Positions 1-10,486 of a stretch of 64,000 nt of DNA are shown here, in pieces. Below the pieces are notes generated by a model that was not told where the DNA came from, searched no databases, and saw only the letters and a program-made list of their open reading frames with translations. A program made the position numbers and the translations under genes. The DNA comes from Desulfocurvus vexinensis DSM 17965 (GTDB lineage Bacteria; Desulfobacterota; Desulfovibrionia; Desulfovibrionales; Desulfovibrionaceae): contig NZ_JAEX01000002.1 of NCBI RefSeq assembly GCF_000519125.1, forward strand, positions 186,001 to 250,000, written 5' to 3'. Numbering within the stretch: position 1 is the stretch's first letter; each line of letters starts with the position of its first letter.

Positions 1-467
1 CCGTAGGCCAGCTTGGGCAGGCTCCCGGTGGGCGCCGGGGCGTAGGCGAACTGCCGCGTGGCCAGGAAAAGGTTCAGGCTGTCGCGCATGGCGCCCAGGC
101 TCCGGGCCAGGATGGCGGGCCGCAGGGCCAGCACGGCCAGGGCGTAGACCCCGCCCGCCAGGCTGGTGAACACGAAGGCCTTGAGCACGGCCCCGGCGCC
201 CAGGAAGGCCCCGGCGGCGGCCATGAGCTTCACGTCGCCCGCGCCCATGACCCCGAACAGGAAGGGCACGAGCATCAACCCCAGGCCCAGGCCCAGGCCG
301 CCCAGGGCCAGGAGCAGCCCGCTCCAGCCGCCGGTGGCGGCGTGCAGGGCCAGGCCCAGGACCATGGCCGGAAAGGTCAGCAGGTTGGGGATGCGCCGCG
401 AGCGCAGGTCGGTGACGGTGGCGGCGGCGAGGATGGTCAGCAGGATCAGGTGGGTGATGGCGTCCAT
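1..467 (-). CDS. Prepilin peptidase, TadV/CpaA type (3' end beyond window)
   Basis: A24-family aspartic prepilin peptidase that cleaves the leader of Flp-type prepilins in the inner membrane. The start at 467 gives MDAITHLILL, then the first conserved aspartate in TDLRSRRIPN. The second catalytic segment is GVMGAGDVKLMAAAGAFLG, the GxGD-type motif. Hydrophobic stretches between these fit a polytopic membrane enzyme. The frame is still open at base 1, so about 155 residues are present and the C-terminus is missing. The short form without an N-terminal methylase domain fits TadV/CpaA rather than PilD. It lies 142 bp downstream of a Flp pilin on the same strand, its expected substrate. Family call is secure; substrate is inferred from position. 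Confidence 0.9.
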   Translation of the reverse strand, partial: MDAITHLILLTILAAATVTDLRSRRIPNLLTFPAMVLGLALHAATGGWSGLLLALGGLGLGLGLMLVPFLFGVMGAGDVKLMAAAGAFLGAGAVLKAFVFTSLAGGVYALAVLALRPAILARSLGAMRDSLNLFLATRQFAYAPAPTGSLPKLAY

Positions 468-609
468 GGCGGTCTCCTGGGAGCGGTGCGGGACGCCGGG
501 GCGGGCTGCCCGGGAAGGCGGGCGGAGGCGCGGGGGTGAGGGGGGTGGGCGCCTCCGCCCACGTTGCGCACGCTGTGCGCAAATTCGTCCCGTGCGGGAA
601 TGGCCTGGA

Positions 610-780
610 TCAGCCGCCCGTGGGCATGCTGCCCGCGATGGTGTTGAAGGTGTTCTGCACGTTCTGGCCGAGCAGGGTCACGGCGCCGACGATGACGGCG
701 GCGATGAGCGCCGCGATGAGGCCGTACTCCAGGGCGGTCACGCCCTCTTCGCCGTGGATCAGGGTTCTCAGCTTGGTCAT
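610..780 (-). CDS. flp: Flp/Fap-type pilin
   Basis: A 56-aa type IVb pilin subunit. The start at 780 is preceded by AAGGAG; a longer upstream reading frame has no such support. The short basic leader ends at Gly13, followed by VTALEY, which carries the conserved Glu-Tyr of Flp prepilins (processing expected after Gly13). A single hydrophobic helix, GLIAALIAAVIVGAVTLLG, forms the pilus core. The TadV-like peptidase follows on the same strand, so this is probably the start of a tad locus continuing off the left edge. The region upstream is long and contains AT-rich islands, suggesting its own regulated promoter. Confidence 0.93.
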   Translation of the reverse strand: MTKLRTLIHGEEGVTALEYGLIAALIAAVIVGAVTLLGQNVQNTFNTIAGSMPTGG

Positions 781-1750
781 GGCTCGTCTCCTTTCTGGCT
801 TGTGGTTTGGGCGGGTTGGCCGCCGGTTTCGCTTCTGGAAAGGCAAGGCGCGTGCCACGAGGCGGGGCGCAGGGCGCACAAAGGCGCGGGGCTGCGATGT
901 AACCAATTGGTTTACAAAGAAATTAAATTTTCTCTGGGCCAGGCGCGGCGCCGGGAGGGCGGCCCCGGACCCCCGGGCGGGGCGCCGAGCGGCTCCCGGG
1001 GCAGTCCCGTTAATCTCGAAAAATTCGATTCCGGCTATGGGCACCGGGTGGGCGTTGTGCTGTCAACGGTCTGCAAAGAAGGGAGAAAAATGCAGCACGC
1101 CGGGGAATCTAATTTATTTTGATTCTTGCAGGCCGTCCGGGGCGGGGGGCAACCGGGGCGGGGCCGGGCAGGGGCGAAAGCCCCTGCCCCCGGCCATGGC
1201 GCCGGAGCGGGGCAGAGGACGGCGGGAATCTAGGATTACTAGATTCATGGACCAGGCCGGGCCCTCGCCGGGTGGTTTCCGCCCGGGGCGCGGCGGGCGG
1301 CTCCGGGGGCGGGCCAGGCGGGGCGGGAGTCAGGATTGACGGCCCGGGGGCCTGGGCCAGGGCTCCGGTGGGCGGCGGCCCGGGGGTGCGGCGGGCGGGG
1401 CCGGAGGAGGCTGGGCAATGACGTGCCATCACCACGAAATCAATAATGATTGTTCTGTACCGCTCGCCAGGGGGGGGCGTTGGCATGGAACCTGCTGAAG
1501 GGACAGGGCCTTCTCGTTCCTTCGTTGGAAGCCGGCTTCGGGGTGTGGTGGCCCGGAAGCCGGTTTCTGCGCTTATGGCGGGCGGCGTGGGGCCGGGCCC
1601 GGCAGGCCGCCTTGCACTGGCGACCGGCTGCGGCGCTCAGGCAATCCAGGCCCTCGCGCTTGTCTTGCTGCGCGTCGGCCTTGGATTTTTTTCGCCCCTG
1701 GCCCCTGACAGTTCCTGAACGGCCCGGGAAGGGCATCGCTCGACAGCCGG
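781..1750. other. 970-bp intergenic region upstream of flp
   Basis: I see no convincing gene here. It holds two AT-rich islands (about 895-945 and 1012-1125), a GC-rich hairpin with a GAAA loop at about 1169-1186, several short inverted repeats built on GAATC (1105-1125 and 1226-1246), a TCGAA/TTCGA repeat at 1016-1028 and a 12-bp palindrome GAAGCCGGCTTC at 1528-1539. This is probably the flp control region plus the 3' flank of the sigma54 regulator gene. No strong intrinsic terminator was found. Confidence 0.5.
1226..1246. repeat. Perfect inverted repeat, possible operator
   Basis: GAATCTAG, a 5-bp spacer GATTA, and CTAGATTC form a perfect 8-bp inverted repeat in otherwise GC-rich DNA. A looser version with the same GAATC half-sites lies at 1105-1125. 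Two related dyads upstream of the pilin gene suggest a regulator-binding region. The regulator is unknown. Confidence 0.45.
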
Positions 1751-3145
1751 TCAGGGCAGGGTTTTGGGGTCGATGCCGTGCTTGCGCAGCTTGGCCCAGA
1801 GGTTCTTGGGCGTCAGGCCCAGCAGGCGGGCGGCCTCGGTCTGGCGGCCCCGGGCGGCGCGCAGGGCGTTTTCCAGGAAGCCGCGCTCGGCGGCGAGCAT
1901 GGCCTGGCGCAGGTCGATGCCCGCGCCGCCCGCCTGGGCCGGGGCGCACGGGGCGGCGCACGGCGCAGGCCCGCCCCGGCCCAGGGCGGCGGCCACATCG
2001 GCCTCGGCCACGGCCCGGCCCGTGGCGCGGATGGCCGCGCCTTCGAGCACGTTGGCCAACTGGCGCACGTTGCCGGGCCAGTCGTGGGCCACGAGCAGGG
2101 CCAGGGCGCCGGGGGCCAGGCCGTCCACGCCCAGGCCCAGGGTGGCGGTGATGCGCCGCAGGAAATGCTCGGCCAAGAGCGGCACGTCCTCCCGGCGGCG
2201 GCGCAGCGGCGGCAGGTGCACGGCGGCCACGTTCAGCCGGTAGTAGAGGTCCTCGCGGAAGCGCTTGTCGGCCATGCGCTCGGCCAGGTCCTGGTTGGTG
2301 GCGGCGATGATGCGCACGTCCACGTCCGTGGGGCGGCGGGCGCCCAGGCGCTCGACCTGCTTCTGCTCCACGGCGCGCAGCAGCTTGGGCTGGATGGCCA
2401 GGGGCATGTCGCCGATTTCGTCCAGCAGGATGGTGCCGCCGTGGGCCAGCTCGAACTTGCCGGGCTGGGCCGTGCCCGCGCCGGTGAAGGCCCCGCGCTC
2501 GTGGCCGAAGAGTTCGTTCTCGAAAAGGTGCTCGGGGATGGCCGCGCAGTTGATCTTGACGAAGGGGCCCGAGGCGCGCGGCGACAGGGCGCGGATGGTG
2601 TCCGAGACCAGCTCCTTGCCCGTGCCCGACTCGCCGGTGATGAGCACCGTGGTGTCCAAGGGCGCGATGCGCTCCACCAGGGCCTTGAGTTCCAGCATGG
2701 GCGGGCTCTCGCCGATGATGCGCCGGGCCGGGCCCTCGCGGCGCAGGGCCTCGCGCAGGCGGTGGACCTCGCCGCGCAGGCTGCGCCGTTCCAGGGCGCG
2801 GCGGATGACGATCTCCATCTCGCCCAGGGAGAAGGGCTTGGCGAAGAAGTCCGACGCGCCCAGGCGCACGGCCTCCACGGCGGTCTCGCGCGAGGAGAAG
2901 GCGGTCATGACGATGACGTCGGCCTCGGGGGCGGCGGCCTTGATGCGCGGCACGGCCTCCAGGCCGGACATGCCTGGCAGGCGTACATCGGTGAGCACGA
3001 TATCGAAGGCCCCGCCCGCGAGCAGGGCCAGGCCCTCTTCGGCGCGCGAGGCGCAGGCCACGCCGTGGCCCCGGCCTTCCAGGGCCTCGCGGATCATGGC
3101 CTGGAAGGCGGCGTCGTCTTCGATGAGCAGGATGCGGGCGTGCAT
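1751..3145 (-). CDS. Sigma54-dependent response regulator (NtrC family)
   Basis: A 464-aa enhancer-binding transcription activator. The N-terminal receiver domain (about 1-115) has the acidic pair E9/D10 and phospho-acceptor D53 in IVLTDVRLPG. The central AAA+ domain has Walker A GESGTGKE and the sigma54-contacting loop GAFTGAG, so it should open sigma54 promoter complexes. The C-terminus (RQTEAARLLGLTPKNLWAKL) is a Fis-type helix-turn-helix. No cognate histidine kinase is adjacent, so it is an orphan here. Its closest downstream neighbours on the same strand are flp and tadV, which makes pilus control plausible but unproven. The upstream boundary is the divergent outer-membrane protein gene. 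Confidence 0.93.
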   Translation of the reverse strand: MHARILLIEDDAAFQAMIREALEGRGHGVACASRAEEGLALLAGGAFDIVLTDVRLPGMSGLEAVPRIKAAAPEADVIVMTAFSSRETAVEAVRLGASDFFAKPFSLGEMEIVIRRALERRSLRGEVHRLREALRREGPARRIIGESPPMLELKALVERIAPLDTTVLITGESGTGKELVSDTIRALSPRASGPFVKINCAAIPEHLFENELFGHERGAFTGAGTAQPGKFELAHGGTILLDEIGDMPLAIQPKLLRAVEQKQVERLGARRPTDVDVRIIAATNQDLAERMADKRFREDLYYRLNVAAVHLPPLRRRREDVPLLAEHFLRRITATLGLGVDGLAPGALALLVAHDWPGNVRQLANVLEGAAIRATGRAVAEADVAAALGRGGPAPCAAPCAPAQAGGAGIDLRQAMLAAERGFLENALRAARGRQTEAARLLGLTPKNLWAKLRKHGIDPKTLP

Positions 3146-3211
3146 GGTGGCGGATGCTATCCGCTTTCCCGGGAAAACTCAAAGGCCCGGGCCCGGAAGG
3201 CTGGCCGCGGC

Positions 3212-3241
3212 GTTGACAGGGCGGCCCGGCGCGGGCTATCT
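3212..3241 (+). promoter_or_regulatory. Sigma70-type promoter of the outer-membrane protein gene
   Basis: A perfect -35 TTGACA (3212-3217), an 18-bp spacer and -10 TATCTT (3236-3241) point to the barrel-protein gene starting at 3312. A short dyad CTGTT/AACAG (3247-3263) lies near the expected transcription start. Confidence 0.6.
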
Positions 3242-3274
3242 GCGTGCTGTTGCCTTGTAACAGTCTGAAATCGA

Positions 3275-3297
3275 GTACGTTTTTGTTTCAAACGTAC
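3275..3297. promoter_or_regulatory. Perfect 8-bp inverted repeat in the leader of the OMP gene
   Basis: GTACGTTT and AAACGTAC flank a 7-bp spacer, 14 bp ahead of the start codon at 3312. The dyad is exact and stands out from the GC-rich surroundings. It may be a repressor operator, or an mRNA hairpin close to the ribosome-binding site (GGAG). I cannot name the binding protein. Confidence 0.55.
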
Positions 3298-3311
3298 CGG
3301 GCGGAGAACAC

Positions 3312-4199
3312 ATGATGCCGATGACGAGACGCGTGTGCCTGGCCTGGGCCCTGGTCCTGTGCCTGGGCTGGAACCCGGCCCTGGCCGGGGGCGGCGCCCC
3401 GGGGCAGGGGGCGGACTGGAGCGTGGGCCTGCAGGCCGGAGCCGTGGCCGGGGCCGACGTGGACGACGGTGGGGGCTCCGTGGCCGTGGGCAGCGCCGGG
3501 GTGACGGCGAGCTGGCGCTGGCTCTCCCTGTCCTACGGCGCGGCGGCCTACCACTGGGACGACGTGTCCCGTCTGCCGTTCGGCAATGGCGCGGACGACC
3601 CCTGGGACACCCTGCATTCCCTGGGGCTGGACCTGAGCCACCAGGACATGGTGGACGAGAACTGGGGCTATTTCGCGGGCGGCGGCCTGTCCGCCGACTG
3701 GGAAGAGGAAATGGGCGACTCGGGCACGGCCCACGTGCGCGGGGGCGTGCTGCGCGCCCTGGGCCCGGGGCTGACCCTGAGCCTGGGCGCCGGAGCCTGG
3801 GCCCACAAGACCGGCCTGCGCGTCCTGCCCGTGCTGGCCCTGAACTACGGCTCCCAGGATGACCCGGGCTTTTCGGCCACCCTCGGCGCGCCGCAGACCT
3901 GGCTGCGCTACCGCTTCAACCCCGCCTGGATGGTGCGCCTGGGCGCGCGCCTGGACGGCGGCACCTACCGCCTGGCCGACGACAGCGTCGTGGCCGGCAA
4001 GGGCTATGTGCGCCAGTCCGGCGTGGCCGCCGCACTCATGGCCGACTGGACCCCCAGCCCGGGGCTGACCCTGAGCGCGGGCCCCGAGTGGCACTTCGCG
4101 CGCTCGCTGACCCTCTACAACAAGGACGGCGACGAGCAGGACTCCTACGGCGTGGACGCGGCCCCGGGGCTGGCGGCGCGGCTGCGCTGGGCCTTCTAG
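3312..4199 (+). CDS. Outer-membrane beta-barrel protein, unassigned family
   Basis: A 295-aa exported protein. An N-terminal signal peptide (about 1-26: basic MTRR, hydrophobic core, cleavage near ALAGG) is followed by alternating polar/hydrophobic, Gly- and Trp-rich strands such as VGLQAGAVAG and GVTASWRWLSLSYGAAAYHW. The last residues RLRWAF end in phenylalanine, the usual C-terminal signature for Bam-mediated insertion. It resembles MipA/OmpV-like or other small 10-14-strand barrels, but I cannot fix the family. GGAG precedes the ATG. The gene has its own strong promoter, a perfect dyad in the leader and a strong terminator, so it is a single-gene unit that is probably regulated. Substrate or ligand unknown. 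Confidence 0.8.
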   Translation: MMPMTRRVCLAWALVLCLGWNPALAGGGAPGQGADWSVGLQAGAVAGADVDDGGGSVAVGSAGVTASWRWLSLSYGAAAYHWDDVSRLPFGNGADDPWDTLHSLGLDLSHQDMVDENWGYFAGGGLSADWEEEMGDSGTAHVRGGVLRALGPGLTLSLGAGAWAHKTGLRVLPVLALNYGSQDDPGFSATLGAPQTWLRYRFNPAWMVRLGARLDGGTYRLADDSVVAGKGYVRQSGVAAALMADWTPSPGLTLSAGPEWHFARSLTLYNKDGDEQDSYGVDAAPGLAARLRWAF

Positions 4200-4226
4200 G
4201 GCTTGCAGTCTTATGGTGTCCGGAAA

Positions 4227-4266
4227 CGGGGCTGTCCTTGCCAGCAGGGACAGCCCCGAATTTTTC
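4227..4266 (+). terminator. Intrinsic terminator of the OMP gene
   Basis: A perfect 10-bp stem, GGGGCTGTCC (4228-4237) with GGACAGCCCC (4248-4257), is followed by GAA and five T residues. Confidence 0.9.
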
Positions 4267-4449
4267 CGGGCTCTGGAAAACCATGGCGCCCTTTTTTTCA
4301 AACGGGGCAGGGCCGGTCCCGGACTGCGGGCGCGTGCAACGGAAGTGCAGGGCTCCGGGCCGGGAGCTGTGCGGCGCGGCGGACGCGGGGCGCGACCTGG
4401 CTTGTTCGGGCGGAGCGGGGGCGAAGGGGGAAGGGCGGTTGCGGGCGGT

Positions 4450-4839
4450 TCAGGCGCTGCGGCCCAGCAGGCGGGCCGCCGTGTCGAGGATGATCTGCAT
4501 GTCGGCCAGGGGCTTGATGAACACCTCGTCGTGGGTGATGCCGATGGCCCGCAGTTCGCGGGGCAGCTTGTAGTTGGTGGACCCGGTGTGGACGATGAAG
4601 CGCGTGGCGGGGCTGATGGCGTGGGCCTTGACGATGAACTCGCTGCCCGCCATGCCCGGCAGGCGCATGTCCACCACGCCGACGTCCACCGCGCCTCCGG
4701 CCAGGAGGTTCAGGGCCTCCTCGCCGTTGCTGGCGGTGAGCACCTTCAGCCCTTCGTCCTCGAGGAAGGCTTCGAGGTTTTCGCGCACCATCTGCTCGTC
4801 GTCGAGGATGAGCATGGTCACGTCGGAGAGATCGCTCAT
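4450..4839 (-). CDS. Single-domain response regulator (CheY-like)
   Basis: A 129-aa stand-alone receiver domain. Acidic pair D13/D14 in LILDDE, phospho-acceptor D57 in GVVDMRLPGMAG, a Thr/Ser switch region (IVHTGST) and a conserved lysine in VFIKPL are all present. There is no output domain, so it must act through protein contacts or as a phosphate shuttle. No kinase or chemotaxis gene is adjacent. The start at 4839 follows a GGGAGCGAC stretch. It is transcribed toward the terminator of the convergent OMP gene. Confidence 0.9.
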   Translation of the reverse strand: MSDLSDVTMLILDDEQMVRENLEAFLEDEGLKVLTASNGEEALNLLAGGAVDVGVVDMRLPGMAGSEFIVKAHAISPATRFIVHTGSTNYKLPRELRAIGITHDEVFIKPLADMQIILDTAARLLGRSA

Positions 4840-5186
4840 TGTCGCTCCCGGATGCCTTGGGCCGTCAGAACCGCTGCGTTTGCGCCGAAGTTGGCCCGCC
4901 CGGCCCGGGCGGGTGGCGCATCGTTGGCACCGTCATGGCCTTATTTAGCACAGACAGGCGGCCCACGGAAGGGAAAAGAACGAATAGGCGGGGTTGCGCG
5001 CCAGGATCCGGGAACCGGGCCGGAGCTCGGGCCGGGGGCCTTGGGCCGGGGGCGCGGGCCAGGGGCCTTGGGCCGGAGGCGCCGCGCTTTTGGCGCCCGT
5101 CCTCGGCATTGCGCCGGGGGCCGGGCCCCTGTCGCGCACCCCTGGCTCCGTGCCTTTGGCTTGCGGCCCGGCCCGCGCCTGTGGCG
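4840..5186. other. Intergenic region between recQ and the CheY-like gene
   Basis: No gene seen. GC-rich, with a 15-bp direct repeat GGGGCCTTGGGCCGG at about 5036-5050 and 5062-5076. The part next to 4839 (around 4935-4985) is more AT-rich and probably carries the promoter of the CheY-like gene. Confidence 0.4.
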
Positions 5187-7403
<2,217 letters not shown>

Positions 7404-7549
7404 GGTCGTCCTTGGGGCTGGGGTGGTCGGGGCGGGGCTTGGCCGAGGGCCCTGGTGTACCCCATGTCGGCGCGGGTGACAAATGGGCGGCGGGGCCAGT
7501 TACGCCCCGGGGCGCCTGGGCTGGCGGGGGATTTCGGCCCCGGCCCCTT

Positions 7550-7581
7550 GTGACGCTTGCGCGGCGTCGCGCAAACGTCAC
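7550..7581. repeat. Large inverted repeat in the recQ/c-di-GMP gene divergent region
   Basis: GTGACGCTTGCGCG (7550-7563), a 4-bp spacer, and CGCGCAAACGTCAC (7568-7581) match at 13 of 14 positions. No T-run follows on either strand, so it is a poor intrinsic terminator. The outer TGTGAC/GTCAC halves resemble a CRP/FNR-type dyad, but the arms are too far apart for one site. A smaller dyad TTGGG/CCCAA lies at 7618-7632. The region (7404-7708) has no gene and must hold both divergent promoters. Confidence 0.5.
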
Positions 7582-7708
7582 CCAATGTCCATGGTCCCGT
7601 TACCCGGGTGGATGCAATTGGGATACACCCAACTGGCCTTGATGACGGGAGGTTCCGGTCGTGAAAAGGCGCAAGGACTCCATTTCCGCTTCCTTCCAAG
7701 GAGTGCAT

Positions 7709-10135
7709 ATGCTCGAAACCCTGCGCGGTTTTGGATCGGGTCTTTTCATGCGCGAGCAGGCGCCGCCGCCCGCTACGGCCTACCAGGGCGGGCGGACCCT
7801 GCGTTTCCTCATGCCCGAGGAGCGCCGCAGGCTGGAGGGCTCTCTGGCCGCGGGCAACATGCTGGCGCTCATCTACCTGGAGGTGGAGAACTTCCAGGTT
7901 TTTTCCGACGTGTACGGCGGCCTGGTGGCCGGGCGCATCCAGGACATCGTGCAGCAGGAGCTGGAAACCCTGCGCGACGAGAAGCTCGTGGATTGCCGCA
8001 TCAGCTACATAGAGACCCTGGAGCCCGGGCGGCACCTGCTGCTGTGTGGCGGCCCCCACTGGGACGAGGGCTACCTGGGCGAACTGGTGCTGGCCATCCG
8101 CCTGCGCGTCAAGAGCCGGGTCAAGCAGGAATCTTTGAACCTCACGGGCCAGAGCCTGAACGTGCTGGCGGGCTACGGCCTGTTCGACAGGACCGCCGGC
8201 AGCCTGGGCGACGCGGTGTTCGGCGCGCTGTCCGACGCCCGGCGCGTGGCCGCCGGGGCGCTGGACGTGACCAAGCTCTCGCTGCTCAAGGAGTTCCGCG
8301 AGATCGTCAGCGACCGGCTCATCCGCAGTGCCTACCAGCCCATCGTGGACCTGGACACCGGCTCCATCCTGGCCTGGGAGGCCCTGGCCCGGGGTCCCGA
8401 GGGCTCGCATTTCCAGTCCCCCGCCGTGCTGTTCGACTTCGCCGAGGAGGTGGACCAGGTCTTCGCCCTGGAGAAATCCTGCCGCGAGAGCGCCATCCAC
8501 CGCCTGGGCACCATCGGCCCCGAGCAGAAGCTCTTCCTCAACGTCCACCCCCGGACCATGGTCGATCCCGCCTTCTCGCCGGGCGAGACCGTGCGCCTTT
8601 TGGGCAAGAGCGGCCTGGCGCCCTCCGACGTGGTGCTGGAAATCACCGAGCGCCACAGCGTGCGCGATTTCGCCCTGTTCCACCGCACCCTGGACCACTA
8701 CCGCAGCCAGGGCTTCCAGGTGGCGGTGGACGACGTGGGCACCGGCTATTCCGGGCTGTGGTCCATCGCCGAGATCCGCCCGGACTTCCTCAAGGAGGAC
8801 ATGTCGCTGGTGCGCGAGATCGACCACAACCCGGTCAAGCGCGCGCTCATGGAGACCCTGGTCACGTTCTCGGACAACATCGGCTGCCAGCTCATCGCCG
8901 AGGGCATCGAGAACGAGGGCGAGCTGGCCACCTTGATGCGCATGGGCGTGCACTACGGCCAGGGGTTCTTCCTGGCGCGGCCCGGCTACCCCAAGCCCGG
9001 GCTGCCGCCCGAGGTGCAGCGCCATTTTTCGCGCGGCGGGCGCGGCATGGTCGCCGACCGTAAGCTTTCGGCGGTGATGCGCGACCTGGTGGAAAAGGCG
9101 CCCACCGTGACCCAGGACACCAGCGTCAGCGAGGTCAAGGACTTGTTGCGCGGCGCCGGGCTCATGGGCTCGGTGGTCGTCATGCGCGCCGACCGGCCCG
9201 TGGGGCTGGTCATGAACCACCACCTGGACCAGGCCCTGTCGTCGCAGTACGGCCTGGCGCTGTACTACAACCGCCCCGTGAGCCTGATCATGGACCCCTC
9301 GCCGCTGTACGCCGAGGGCACCACCGCCGTGGAAAACGTGGCCCGCGAGGCCATGAAGCGCAAGAAAGCCAAGGTCTTCGACCATATCGTGGTCACCGAG
9401 CGCGGGCATCTGCTGGGCGTGGTCTCCGTGCAGCACATGATGGACGTCATCGCCACGGCCCAGGTGGAAATGGCCAAGGGCATGAACCCGCTCTCGGGCC
9501 TGCCGGGTAACGTGGCCATCGAGCTGGAGCTGGAGCGGCGCTGCAACACGGGCACGCCGTTCGCCGTCATCTACGCCGACCTGGACAACTTCAAGGTCTA
9601 CAACGACACCTACGGCTTCAAGAACGGCGACCAGGTGATCCTGATGCTGGCGCGGATCATGGACTGGGCCGCGCGGCGCCATGGCGGCGTGCAGCGCGAC
9701 TTCGTGGGCCACATCGGCGGCGACGACATGGTCATCATGTGCGAGCAGGACCGCGCCGAGCGCATCTGCAAGGCCATCGTGCGCTGCTTCGGGCGGCTCA
9801 TCCGCCGCTGCTACATGCCCAGCGACCGCGAGCGCGGCTGGATCGAATGCAAGGGCCGCGAGGGCGAGACGCGCCGCTTCCCGCTCATTTCCGTGTCCCT
9901 GGCCATCGTGGACTGCATGGGCGTGTGCGACCTCTCGGCCCTGGGCCACCGCGCCGCCGAGGTCAAGAAGTACGCCAAGAGCATCGACGGCAACTCCTAC
10001 GTGCGCGACCGGCGCGGCGGCGTGGCCGGGGCCCCCGGAGCCGAGGCCAAGGCCGCCTGCCCGCTCGGGGCGCCGCCCGCCGCCCCCCGGGCGGAGCCGC
10101 TGCCCGCGCCCCTGGCCGCCGCCGCCGGGCAGTAA
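7709..10135 (+). CDS. EAL-CBS-GGDEF c-di-GMP signalling protein
   Basis: An 808-aa cytoplasmic protein. The start at 7709 is chosen because AAGGAG lies just upstream; a start at 7661 is also open but has no such site. Residues ~30-200 look like a degenerate GGDEF-type fold. The EAL domain (~205-430) keeps the phosphodiesterase residues: EAL in WEALARG, N in LFLNVHP, EITE, DD in VAVDDVGTG, K in DFLKED and E in IAEGIE. A CBS pair (~455-590) could bind a nucleotide. The C-terminal GGDEF-type domain (~595-770) has the signature changed to GGDDM, so cyclase activity is doubtful. A Pro/Ala-rich tail ends the protein. Predicted to degrade c-di-GMP with regulation through CBS and the degenerate GGDEF domain. 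Confidence 0.9.
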   Translation: MLETLRGFGSGLFMREQAPPPATAYQGGRTLRFLMPEERRRLEGSLAAGNMLALIYLEVENFQVFSDVYGGLVAGRIQDIVQQELETLRDEKLVDCRISYIETLEPGRHLLLCGGPHWDEGYLGELVLAIRLRVKSRVKQESLNLTGQSLNVLAGYGLFDRTAGSLGDAVFGALSDARRVAAGALDVTKLSLLKEFREIVSDRLIRSAYQPIVDLDTGSILAWEALARGPEGSHFQSPAVLFDFAEEVDQVFALEKSCRESAIHRLGTIGPEQKLFLNVHPRTMVDPAFSPGETVRLLGKSGLAPSDVVLEITERHSVRDFALFHRTLDHYRSQGFQVAVDDVGTGYSGLWSIAEIRPDFLKEDMSLVREIDHNPVKRALMETLVTFSDNIGCQLIAEGIENEGELATLMRMGVHYGQGFFLARPGYPKPGLPPEVQRHFSRGGRGMVADRKLSAVMRDLVEKAPTVTQDTSVSEVKDLLRGAGLMGSVVVMRADRPVGLVMNHHLDQALSSQYGLALYYNRPVSLIMDPSPLYAEGTTAVENVAREAMKRKKAKVFDHIVVTERGHLLGVVSVQHMMDVIATAQVEMAKGMNPLSGLPGNVAIELELERRCNTGTPFAVIYADLDNFKVYNDTYGFKNGDQVILMLARIMDWAARRHGGVQRDFVGHIGGDDMVIMCEQDRAERICKAIVRCFGRLIRRCYMPSDRERGWIECKGREGETRRFPLISVSLAIVDCMGVCDLSALGHRAAEVKKYAKSIDGNSYVRDRRGGVAGAPGAEAKAACPLGAPPAAPRAEPLPAPLAAAAGQ

Positions 10136-10486
10136 CCGCCGGGTTTTCCTCCCTCGATGCAGGCCCCGCCCTGAGGCCCGCCGCGCAACGCCCGGCCCGG
10201 GCCGCCCCGCCCCTGGCGGCCCGGGCCACCGCGAGTTCTGCCACCCTTTGCCGCGTGTTCGCATTTCCCGGGCCGCACCCGGGCCGCCCTTCTGGCCCGC
10301 GCAGCCGCTGCGGCGCGGGCTGGCCGCGAATGGCGGCCCCGGCCTGCTGTCCGCGCCCGCAGCGTCGCCCTGGCCCCCGGCGCCCAGCCCCTGCGGGGGC
10401 GCGGCTTGTGCGCCAATGGACAAAGCGGGCCCTTTTCGGTATGGCACACGACCACCTGTTGCCAAAATCGATTTTTCGGAGGGTCC
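10136..10486. other. Intergenic region upstream of icd
   Basis: No gene or strong terminator recognised. Very GC-rich up to about 10420, then more AT-rich just ahead of the icd start (CAAAATCGATTTTTCGGAGG), where the ribosome-binding site CGGAGG lies. Confidence 0.4.

Noticed and set aside
1481-1496. Plus-strand sigma54 promoter TGGCATGGAACCTGCT with correct GG-N10-GC spacing
   Set aside because: It points into DNA antisense to the regulator gene, with no plus-strand gene for 1.8 kb. Chance match in GC-rich DNA is likely.
10455-10478. Sigma54 promoter upstream of icd (TGGCAC ... TTGCC)
   Set aside because: The distance between the halves is far too long for a -24/-12 promoter.
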